8,414 bases of DNA from Neisseria perflava (GTDB lineage Bacteria; Pseudomonadota; Gammaproteobacteria; Burkholderiales; Neisseriaceae): contig NZ_JALJYC010000043.1 in NCBI RefSeq assembly GCF_024170405.1, positions 1 through 8,414 on the forward strand, written 5' to 3'. The translations under genes were made by a program, and so were the position numbers. Of this stretch, positions 1 through 6,090 are shown one piece after another. The notes beneath the pieces are model-generated. The model was given only the letters and a program-made list of their open reading frames with translations. It was not told where the DNA came from and made no database searches. Position 1 is the stretch's first letter. Every line of letters begins with the position of its first letter.

Positions 1-39
1 CTTGTTTTGCTTATAAGGGCTCAGTCGACTTTTTTTCAT
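1..39 (-). CDS. IS1016-like transposase, N-terminal 13 codons only
   Basis: The minus strand from the ATG at 37-39 encodes MKKSRLSPYKQNK with no stop before the window edge. From memory this matches the start of IS1016/IS1595-family DDE transposases found in Haemophilus and Neisseria, which begin M(R/K)KSRLSxYKQNKLIELF. The rest of the protein, including the catalytic domain, lies outside, so activity cannot be assessed. The start sits about 50 bases inside the inferred IS end, a normal distance for the family. No good Shine-Dalgarno sequence is visible: the bases before the ATG read AATAAATCCC. The alternative is a chance match over 13 codons, but the terminal repeat next to it makes that unlikely. 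Confidence 0.78.
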   Translation of the reverse strand, partial: MKKSRLSPYKQNK

Positions 40-41
40 GG

Positions 42-70
42 GATTTATTCTAAATGATTTTGAATAAATC
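42..70. repeat. 9-base inverted repeat in the IS leader
   Basis: GATTTATTC (42-50) and GAATAAATC (62-70) are perfect inverted copies separated by 11 bases. They lie between the inferred terminal repeat and the transposase start, ending two bases before its ATG on the minus strand. A hairpin there could hide the translation start or act as an operator. The role is inferred from position only. Confidence 0.6.
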
Positions 71-90
71 TAGTTATCTAGTACAGCCCC

Positions 91-174
91 TAAAATTATA
101 ATCAAGATTCATTTAATTGTGAAGTATTGTTAATTACTGAAAAATTATTCTAATTATGCGAATCATCACAAACC
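91..174. other. AT-rich gap with no recognised gene
   Basis: This stretch between the IS end and the first DUS hairpin is very AT-rich. I see no gene, RNA or repeat in it beyond a possible 8-base target duplication (TAAAATTA, 91-98) next to the IS end. It is probably the non-coding region downstream of the esterase gene into which the IS inserted. Confidence 0.5.
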
Positions 175-222
175 AAAGGCCGTCTGAAAACAAAACAACA
201 TGTTCGTTTTCAGACGGCCTCT
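175..222 (-). terminator. DUS inverted-pair terminator of the esterase gene
   Basis: Exact DUS AGGCCGTCTGAA at 177-188 and its reverse complement at 209-220 form a 15-base perfect stem (177-191 with 206-220) around a 14-base loop. The hairpin begins 17 bases beyond the esterase stop codon on the minus strand and is followed by a modest T-rich run. Inverted DUS pairs acting as rho-independent terminators are well known in Neisseria. Confidence 0.85.
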
Positions 223-239
223 TTGACTCTCTAATCTAA

Positions 240-1007
240 TCAGCGCAGCCACAAAAAATCCATAAACTGCGGTATCTGTTTTTCCCAATCCGCTTCCGTA
301 TGACGGCCTTGCGGTTGGCAATAGACATCGCAGGCGGCACCGGCGCGCGTAAAAATACCGGCGATGGCTTGATTGGCGCGGGCGGCGGGCGTATGCCAAG
401 CGTCCACCGATTTGCCGCCGCGCCCGGCTTCCTGTTCGCCCCACGACAGATACACGCGCGTATTGCTGTCGATGGCGCATTGTTCCATATCGGCGTACAG
501 CTCGTTCAAAATCGCCGATGACAAACAGGCCGCTTTGGAAAAAATCCGGTTGTATTTGCCGACGGCGTAAATGCTCATCAACCCACCCATAGACGAACCG
601 GCAATCCCCGTTGCCTCGCGGAAAGGATAGGTGCGGTAGGTCGAGTCGATATACGGTTTGATGTCGTTGACTATCCATTCCATCGTTTCATGCCCCAAGC
701 CGTTCAGACGGCCGCCGAAAAAGGCGGAATGGAAACTGTACGGGCTGTATTCCGACAGGCGCTCGTTGCCCTCGTGTCCACATTCTATGCCGACAATCAT
801 CATCTTTTTCGGCCACGCCTGCATAAAATCATACAAACCCCACGACTTGCCGTAGGTCGCTTGATTATCGAAAAACAGATTGTGCCCGTCGAAAAAATAC
901 ATCACGGGATAACGCTCGCCCGTCGCCAAATAATCATCAGGCAGATAAATATGCAGCTTGCGCGTTTTGCCCACGGCGGGAAAGGGCATGTCGTGGTAGT
1001 GAATCAT
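240..1007 (-). CDS. Putative serine esterase, alpha/beta-hydrolase fold (PF00756-like)
   Basis: The 255-residue protein resembles the esterase D / enterochelin-esterase-like family (PF00756). The nucleophile elbow GSSMGG at residues 137-142 gives a GxSxG motif with Ser139 as the likely catalytic serine. A histidine in GRHTEADW (His236) sits where the catalytic His falls in this family. The acid is uncertain, possibly within WGEQE (189-193). Early landmarks HIYLPDDY (19-26) and YPVMYFFDGHN (33-43) fit the family's first strands. There is no signal peptide, so it is probably cytoplasmic. The ATG is preceded by AAGGA (1016-1020 on the plus strand) at good spacing. It appears monocistronic, with DUS hairpins on both sides. 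The substrate is unknown. A DUS core in its coding sequence (703-712) indicates a long-standing Neisseria gene. Confidence 0.9.
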   Translation of the reverse strand: MIHYHDMPFPAVGKTRKLHIYLPDDYLATGERYPVMYFFDGHNLFFDNQATYGKSWGLYDFMQAWPKKMMIVGIECGHEGNERLSEYSPYSFHSAFFGGRLNGLGHETMEWIVNDIKPYIDSTYRTYPFREATGIAGSSMGGLMSIYAVGKYNRIFSKAACLSSAILNELYADMEQCAIDSNTRVYLSWGEQEAGRGGKSVDAWHTPAARANQAIAGIFTRAGAACDVYCQPQGRHTEADWEKQIPQFMDFLWLR

Positions 1008-1082
1008 GGTGTGTTCCTTATGAGTACGCTGATTTGGAAAATTGGGCTTTAAGCTGGAGATGACAAGAGCGCAAGTGCTAAA

Positions 1083-1130
1083 AAGGCCGTCTGAAAACCA
1101 TAGATTTTTTATAGTTTTTCAGACAGCCTT
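1083..1130 (-). terminator. DUS hairpin terminator of the fic gene, one arm mutated
   Basis: DUS at 1084-1095 pairs with an inverted copy at 1118-1129 that carries one change (TTCAGACAGCCT), leaving a single G-to-A difference in the stem. It begins five bases past the fic stop codon. On the minus strand the stem is followed by TTTTT, making it a convincing rho-independent terminator for fic. Confidence 0.85.
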
Positions 1131-1135
1131 ACAGC

Positions 1136-2461
1136 CTACAATTTTCTCTGGTTTAATAAATTAACAATGTCTTGCCGAGAAATATAAATAGTTGTTCTTC
1201 CAAGAGAAGATTTTATCAAGAGCTTATGCTTACATAAATTTTCTAAGTATTTTCTTGCTGTGTTATCACCGACACCTAATGTATTTTTAACCTCCCTAGC
1301 ACTAAATACTTTTCCCGGATTTTTAATAGCCCTCTTCAGCAAAATGATTTCTTTAGCATTTAATTCATTAGCAATTGATGTTTCAGATAACCAGTTTAAG
1401 GTTTCATTAAATTCTTGATTTTTTTTATCTAAAAATTTAAATAACTCCTCAATAGAGCGTTTAATGATTTCTAATTGGTAAATAATGAAATAGGTCAAAT
1501 CATTATCATCCGTTTCAGTATATAAATAAGAAGCTGCATACTTAGAAGCCGCATTCTTCAATAATTTACTGATTGAGATATACTCAAATTCGCTATACCC
1601 ATTTTTCATCATATACCAATAAAATAAAGCACGAGCCGTCCTACCGTTCCCATCAAAAAATGGATGTTCATATCCAATCATAAAATGCAAAATAATCGCT
1701 TTTATAATAGGATGAATAAAAGACTTATCTTCATGCAGGGTATTTGCAAAATCACATAATACCTGTAATCGTTTTTCTAAGTCAGCATAATCGGGGGGAA
1801 CATGAACAGGGTCTCTTTGGTAATTTACGACATAAACCTCATTATTATCACGTAAGATGCCTGGCTTAATAATATTATCATCTAGTCCATTTGTTGCAAT
1901 ATGATGCAATTGCAGTATTAATTCTATACTAAGCGGTACATTTTTTTGCTCTGATACTTCTTTCATAAGAAGATAATTATTCATAATCATCTTCTCATCT
2001 ACTGTTTGTGGCTTTCGTTCTTCCTCCAGCATTTGCAATGCTACTACACGGGTAGTCGCAGCACCTTCTAGTTGTGAGCTTGAAATCGATTCTTCATATT
2101 TCAACGCATTAGATAAAAATTCACTTTTATGTCGCTTAGCCATATAGAACTGTGTCAACCGTGCTCGTAGTTCATCTATTTTATGAATTAAAGCAAAACA
2201 ATGATTTGGCAAATTAAATTGAAACAGCTGCCCGTTTTTATCTAACAACGGGGTTGTTCTTAAAGTACTTACCCTTGCTAATTTAATTTTTAACCACCGC
2301 TTTTCATTTAGTTCCATATTCCTAGAACACCGTCTTAACTTATCCCAATGAATATAGTCATTTGAGATATCAGATAAATCAGCATTTAAAACCTCATTAA
2401 GATGCTCTGCATGTTTACCCATAAGCACATGTATAGGTAATGGTTTTTCTACTTTTCTCAT
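1136..2461 (-). CDS. Class II Fic-domain protein (probable AMP transferase) with C-terminal winged helix
   Basis: Fic enzymes usually transfer AMP from ATP to a hydroxyl on a target protein. This 441-residue protein carries the full active-site motif HPFFDGNGRTAR at residues 266-277, with catalytic His266. Upstream is an inhibitory motif, SSQLEG (128-133), fitting the (S/T)xxxE(G/N) rule with Glu132. Because this helix lies N-terminal to the Fic core, the protein is class II and should be self-inhibited. Residues about 370-440 look like a winged helix (VKNTLGVGDNTARKYLENL), common in such proteins. The target is unknown and no separate antitoxin gene is adjacent. The gene is far more AT-rich than its neighbours and contains no DUS, which suggests horizontal acquisition. 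The start has a weak GAG Shine-Dalgarno sequence. Confidence 0.96.
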   Translation of the reverse strand: MRKVEKPLPIHVLMGKHAEHLNEVLNADLSDISNDYIHWDKLRRCSRNMELNEKRWLKIKLARVSTLRTTPLLDKNGQLFQFNLPNHCFALIHKIDELRARLTQFYMAKRHKSEFLSNALKYEESISSSQLEGAATTRVVALQMLEEERKPQTVDEKMIMNNYLLMKEVSEQKNVPLSIELILQLHHIATNGLDDNIIKPGILRDNNEVYVVNYQRDPVHVPPDYADLEKRLQVLCDFANTLHEDKSFIHPIIKAIILHFMIGYEHPFFDGNGRTARALFYWYMMKNGYSEFEYISISKLLKNAASKYAASYLYTETDDNDLTYFIIYQLEIIKRSIEELFKFLDKKNQEFNETLNWLSETSIANELNAKEIILLKRAIKNPGKVFSAREVKNTLGVGDNTARKYLENLCKHKLLIKSSLGRTTIYISRQDIVNLLNQRKL

Positions 2462-2466
2462 TTTTA

Positions 2467-2492
2467 TATCTCATTTTATAAAATTTGAGATA
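2467..2492. promoter_or_regulatory. Inverted repeat just upstream of fic, possible operator
   Basis: TATCTCA (2467-2473) and TGAGATA (2486-2492) are perfect inverted arms around a 12-base spacer containing the palindrome TTTTATAAAA (2474-2483). It starts six bases before the fic ATG on the minus strand and includes its weak Shine-Dalgarno sequence. A bound repressor, perhaps the Fic protein's own winged helix, or a leader hairpin could limit expression. This is inferred from position and symmetry. Confidence 0.45.
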
Positions 2493-2523
2493 ACTGTATC
2501 ACATTTTTAAATTTTAAGAAATA

Positions 2524-2554
2524 AAGGCCGTCTGAAAAATATTCAGACGGCCTT
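2524..2554 (-). terminator. DUS inverted-pair terminator of amgK
   Basis: Two exact DUS copies in opposite orientation (2525-2536 and 2542-2553) form a 13-base perfect stem with a 5-base loop. It lies 16 bases beyond the amgK stop codon on the minus strand and separates amgK from fic. The T-run after it is short, so termination strength is uncertain. Confidence 0.85.
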
Positions 2555-2570
2555 ATCCTATCCTTTCACA

Positions 2571-3575
2571 TCAAAACGTAAAGCCCGTTTCCAATTCCTC
2601 ATCGCCCACCAGTTCCACCAAAAGCGCATACAACGGCGCGAGGTCGTTGTAGCGGCGGGAAACGCGGCGCAGGTAGTTGAGGAAGCGCGGGATTTCGGGG
2701 CGGTATTTGTCTTTGCCGTCGCGGTAATACAGGCGGGCGAAGATACCGGCCACTTTCAGATGGCGCTGCACGCCCATCCATTCAAACCAGCGGTAAAATT
2801 CGTCGAAATCTTCCGGCACGGGCAAACCGGCGGCGCGGGCTTTTTCCCAGTAGCGCACCACCAAATCCAACACAAATTCTTCTTCCCATTCGATAAACGC
2901 GTCGCGCAAGAGCGACACCAAATCATAGGAAATCGAGCCATACAGCGCGTCTTGGAAATCCAACACCCCCGGGCGGCCGCTCTGCAACATCAGGTTGCGC
3001 ACAATGTAGTCGCGGTGCACATACACTTTCGGCTGCGCCAGCAGCAGCGGCAGCAGGGTATCTACGGTTTGCTGCCATAATTGGCGCTGTTTGAAATTCA
3101 GCTCTTTGCCCAATTCTTTGGCAACAAACCATTCGGGGAACAAATTAATCTCGCGCAGCATGACTTCGCGGTCGTATTCGGGCAGTTGTCCCGGTTGGCT
3201 GGCCTTCTGCAGGATAATCAGCTCGTCGATGGCTTCCAGCAGCAGGGCTTTGTGGGCGGTTTCGGAGGTTTCCTGCTGCATGGCGGTCAGGAAGGTAGTG
3301 TTGCCCAAATCGTTCAAGACCATAAAGCCCTGCGCTTCGTCCACATGCAACACCTGCGGCACATTCACCATATTAAAGAGTTTCTGCACCTTCAAATAAG
3401 GTGCCACGCTCATTTTCTCCGGCGGCGCGTCCATGCAGACCACGCTGTGGCCGTCTGAAAAAGTCGCACGGAAATAGCGGCGGAAATCGGCGTCGGCGGC
3501 GGCAAAAGTCAGCTCGAAATCTTGACCCGGGTAAACGGTTGCCAACCAATTTTTCAATTCGGTTTGTCGTTGCAT
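2571..3575 (-). CDS. amgK: Anomeric N-acetylmuramate/N-acetylglucosamine kinase, AmgK-type
   Basis: This 334-residue protein belongs to the aminoglycoside phosphotransferase (APH-like) kinase fold. In Pseudomonas, AmgK phosphorylates MurNAc and GlcNAc at the anomeric carbon, feeding recycled wall sugars to MurU and UDP-MurNAc synthesis. Visible motifs are an N-terminal ADADFRRYFR (27-36), MDAPPEK (48-54), the catalytic loop VHRDYIVRN with Asp189 and Asn194, and the metal-binding VLDFQDA with Asp206. Length and context fit AmgK: it is divergent from lptD-surA, as in pseudomonads. murU, which follows amgK there, is absent here, since a terminator and fic follow. No clear Shine-Dalgarno sequence precedes the ATG. 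A DUS-like sequence (TGGCCGTCTGAA, 3448-3459) lies in the coding region. Antibiotic resistance is not implied by the fold. Confidence 0.87.
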   Translation of the reverse strand: MQRQTELKNWLATVYPGQDFELTFAAADADFRRYFRATFSDGHSVVCMDAPPEKMSVAPYLKVQKLFNMVNVPQVLHVDEAQGFMVLNDLGNTTFLTAMQQETSETAHKALLLEAIDELIILQKASQPGQLPEYDREVMLREINLFPEWFVAKELGKELNFKQRQLWQQTVDTLLPLLLAQPKVYVHRDYIVRNLMLQSGRPGVLDFQDALYGSISYDLVSLLRDAFIEWEEEFVLDLVVRYWEKARAAGLPVPEDFDEFYRWFEWMGVQRHLKVAGIFARLYYRDGKDKYRPEIPRFLNYLRRVSRRYNDLAPLYALLVELVGDEELETGFTF

Positions 3576-3645
3576 AGCAGTATCACGGTTTTTCAGGTTA
3601 AAATAAACGCTATTCTAACTGGCAAAACCGATTTAAGGGGCAACT
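3576..3645. promoter_or_regulatory. Divergent amgK/lptD promoter region with a 45-base dyad
   Basis: The 70 bases between the two start codons must hold both promoters. They contain a large imperfect dyad at 3586-3630 centred on 3608. The outer arms are CGGTTTT (3586-3592) and AAAACCG (3624-3630), the middle is GGTTA against TAACT, and the inner arms are AATA (3602-3605) and TATT (3611-3614). In all, 16 of 20 positions pair, with one G-T wobble. Possible plus-strand -10 boxes are TAAAAT (3599-3604) and TATTCT (3611-3616), with no convincing -35. The symmetry suggests a regulator site or hairpin affecting both genes; this is inference. Confidence 0.55.
3635..3640 (+). promoter_or_regulatory. 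Ribosome binding site fixing the TTG start of lptD
   Basis: AAGGGG ends five bases before the TTG at 3646. No ATG or GTG at a usable distance gives a signal peptide in this frame, so this site supports TTG as the true start. Confidence 0.8.
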
Positions 3646-6090
3646 TTGGCTCGTTTATTTTCACTCAAACCCTTGGTGTTTGCGCTGAGTGTCGGCTTCG
3701 GCGCCACCGCAACCGCCCAGGCTGCGGACTTTTCCGCGCCGAAAGCGTCGGATTACGTGCCGATTGAAAACACCCGCGCCACGGCCGAAGAAGCAGCGGC
3801 GAAGTCCGAGCAGGCGCAAACGGCGGAAGAATTGTCGTTGGGCGAAACCTGTCTGCGTTGCAGCGACGAAAAAGCGGCGCAGCAGGCCGAAGCGCTGAAG
3901 CAGGAGCAGTCCGCCGCCGGTATCCGCCGTAGCGGAGAAGCGGCGCTGCCCGTTGATTACACCCGCGTGACCGCCGATTACGTCAACGGCCAAAACCAAG
4001 TCAGCGTCCACGCCAAAGGCGACGTGATTATCGAGCGCAACCAAGACGTATTGAATTCGGACTGGGCGCATTACGACCAAGCCACCGACACCGTGACCGC
4101 CGGCGACCAGTTTACCCTGTATCAAGACGGCTCCGTGGTGCGCGGCAAGCAAATCGAATACAACCTCACCAACCGCACCGGCGTGACCGACAATGCCCGT
4201 TTTGCCACCGAAAAAGACGGCCGCCGCCTGCAAAGCGTGAGCGAAAAAGCCGAGATGAAAGGCCCCGGCCTCTACAACCTCATCAACACCAAATTCAACA
4301 CCTGCGCCCCGGGTGACGCTTCTTGGTACATCAAGGCGCAAAACGTGGAGGCCGATGAAAACACCGGTATCGGTGTAGCCAAAAAAGCCACGCTGGTTTT
4401 CGGCGGCGTGCCGGTGCTTTATACGCCGTGGGCGGATTTTCCGATTAACGGCAGCCGCAAGAGCGGCTTCTTGGTACCGACCTTCTCGACCGGTTCAGAC
4501 GGCTTCGAGATGACCCTGCCGTATTACTTCAACCTTGCCCCGAATCTGGACGCGACATTAACGCCCGGCATCATTACCAGCCGTGGTGTGCACTTGGGCG
4601 GACAGTTGCGCTATCTGCAACCGAAATACTCCGGCGTGTTTGAAGGCGACTGGATGCCGCACGACAGCAAAAACGACAAACACAGCAACAACCGCTACGA
4701 ATTCAAGTGGAACCACAAGCAACAGTTTACCGCCCACTTGAGCGGCGGCGTGGATTTCAACACAGTTTCCGACAACGACTACCACCGCGACTTCTACGGC
4801 AGCAGCGCCACCGAAAACGTCAACCTCAACCGCCAAGCCTGGTTAAACTACAACAACCGCTTCTGGGGCGGCAATTTCGACAGCTCGCTGATGGTGCAGA
4901 AATACCAGACGCTAGCCAATGAAAACGGCTATAAAGACGAGCCTTACGCCATCATGCCGCGCTTGAGCGGCCGCTGGCAAAAACAAATCGGCAACGCCCA
5001 AGTTAATGTGTTCGGCCAATTTACCCGCTTCCAACACGACGACAAGCAAAGCGGCAACCGATTGGTGCTGTATCCGAGTGTGAAATGGGATTTCCACAAC
5101 CAGTGGGGCTACATCCGCCCGAAAGTCGGCGTACACTACACCCGTTACGATTTGGACAGCTTCGGCAGCCTGTCGTCGCGCACCGTCAGCCACACCCTGC
5201 CGATTATCAACGTGGATACCGGCATGACCTTCGAGCGCAAAGCCACGCTGTTTGGCCGCGAGTTTCTGCAAACCCTTGAGCCGCGCCTGTTTTACAACTA
5301 CATCCCGACCAAGTCGCAAAACGACCTGCCCAACTTCGACACTTCGGAAAACACCTTTACCTACGAGCAGCTGTTCCGCGAAAACCTGTATTCGGGCAAC
5401 GACCGGATAAATTCGTCCAACAGCCTGTCGGCCGCCGTGCAGACGCGTATCTTAAATTCCAAAACCGGCGCCGAACTGCTGCGTGCCGGTATCGGCCAGA
5501 AGTTTTACTTCACCAACGATACCGTATTGCTCGACGGCACCGTCAGCAGCTACGAGCGCAACCGTTCCGACTGGGTAGCGTTTTTACACGGCAAAGTCAG
5601 CGACACCGTGCGCCTGGACTTTGACATCCACTACAACCAAAACGACAACCGCGCCGAAAGCTACGCCGCCGGTATCGTGTACAGCCCCGAGCCGGGCAAG
5701 GCCTTGAGCGCGCGCTACAAATACGGCCGCAACGAGCGCCTCTACCTGCAATCGGACAGCACCTACTACTACGGCGAATTGAGCCAGGTCGATATCGGCG
5801 GCCAATGGCCGATTACCAAAAACCTGTCGGCCATCGCCCGCTACAACTACGAAATCAAGGCGCACCACCCGCTCGACATCCTCGCCGGTGTCGAATACAA
5901 AAGCAACTGCGGCTGCTGGAGCGCCAGCGTGGTTGCGCAGCATTATGTGACCGGCGAAACTTCCAGCAAAAACGCCGTGTTCTTTACCTTACAGTTGAAA
6001 GACTTGAGCAACTTAGGTAAAAACCCGTCCGAAAAACTCCGCTTGGCCATCCCCGGTTACAGCAAAACCAACGAGGTAGTAAACCCATGA
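3646..6090 (+). CDS. lptD: LPS-assembly outer-membrane protein LptD (Imp/OstA)
   Basis: LptD, with the lipoprotein LptE, forms the outer-membrane translocon that inserts lipopolysaccharide or lipooligosaccharide into the outer leaflet. The 814-residue product has a signal peptide with likely cleavage after AQA (about residue 26), an OstA-type periplasmic beta-jellyroll (about 105-250), and a long C-terminal beta-barrel. From memory it aligns throughout with the meningococcal protein, for example WYIKA, GGVPVLYTPWADFP and QNDLPNFD. Cysteines are 69 and 72 (CLRC), 220, and 755 and 757 (CGC). E. coli has four, with an adjacent C-terminal pair. Residues 45-90 are rich in Ala, Glu, Gln and Lys and look low-complexity. 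The start is TTG. The stop overlaps the surA start (ATGA), so the two genes are coupled. A DUS core occurs at 4494-4503. Confidence 0.98.
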   Translation: MARLFSLKPLVFALSVGFGATATAQAADFSAPKASDYVPIENTRATAEEAAAKSEQAQTAEELSLGETCLRCSDEKAAQQAEALKQEQSAAGIRRSGEAALPVDYTRVTADYVNGQNQVSVHAKGDVIIERNQDVLNSDWAHYDQATDTVTAGDQFTLYQDGSVVRGKQIEYNLTNRTGVTDNARFATEKDGRRLQSVSEKAEMKGPGLYNLINTKFNTCAPGDASWYIKAQNVEADENTGIGVAKKATLVFGGVPVLYTPWADFPINGSRKSGFLVPTFSTGSDGFEMTLPYYFNLAPNLDATLTPGIITSRGVHLGGQLRYLQPKYSGVFEGDWMPHDSKNDKHSNNRYEFKWNHKQQFTAHLSGGVDFNTVSDNDYHRDFYGSSATENVNLNRQAWLNYNNRFWGGNFDSSLMVQKYQTLANENGYKDEPYAIMPRLSGRWQKQIGNAQVNVFGQFTRFQHDDKQSGNRLVLYPSVKWDFHNQWGYIRPKVGVHYTRYDLDSFGSLSSRTVSHTLPIINVDTGMTFERKATLFGREFLQTLEPRLFYNYIPTKSQNDLPNFDTSENTFTYEQLFRENLYSGNDRINSSNSLSAAVQTRILNSKTGAELLRAGIGQKFYFTNDTVLLDGTVSSYERNRSDWVAFLHGKVSDTVRLDFDIHYNQNDNRAESYAAGIVYSPEPGKALSARYKYGRNERLYLQSDSTYYYGELSQVDIGGQWPITKNLSAIARYNYEIKAHHPLDILAGVEYKSNCGCWSASVVAQHYVTGETSSKNAVFFTLQLKDLSNLGKNPSEKLRLAIPGYSKTNEVVNP

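Larger units (their letters stand above)
1..90 (-). mobile_element. End of an IS1016-like insertion sequence (IS1595 family), cut by window edge
   Basis: Read on the minus strand, the sequence inward from position 90 starts GGGGCTGTACTAGAT, which I recognise as the terminal inverted repeat type of IS1016-group elements. It is followed about 50 bases later by a start codon at 39 opening a peptide typical of the IS1016 transposase. The 5' end of the element is therefore inside the window and the rest lies to the left. IS1595-family elements make 8-base target duplications, so TAAAATTA at 91-98 may be one copy. The partner copy is outside the window, so this is inference. Completeness of the element cannot be judged. 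Confidence 0.8.

Noticed and set aside
166..678. 170-codon minus-strand frame overlapping the esterase gene
   Set aside because: It is Arg-rich, out of frame with a clear esterase, and runs through the DUS terminator.
1136..2461. Fic toxin with a separate antitoxin gene (class I fic/fid pair)
   Set aside because: The inhibitory SxxxEG motif is within the same protein and there is no small adjacent gene that could encode an antitoxin.
2571..3575. Aminoglycoside resistance gene
   Set aside because: The kinase fold is shared, but the MDAPPE-type motifs and the position beside lptD point to the sugar kinase AmgK.
3661..4341. 226-codon open frame antisense to lptD
   Set aside because: It is a shadow caused by GC-rich codon use in lptD. 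Its repetitive Val/Gly/Ala composition fits no family.
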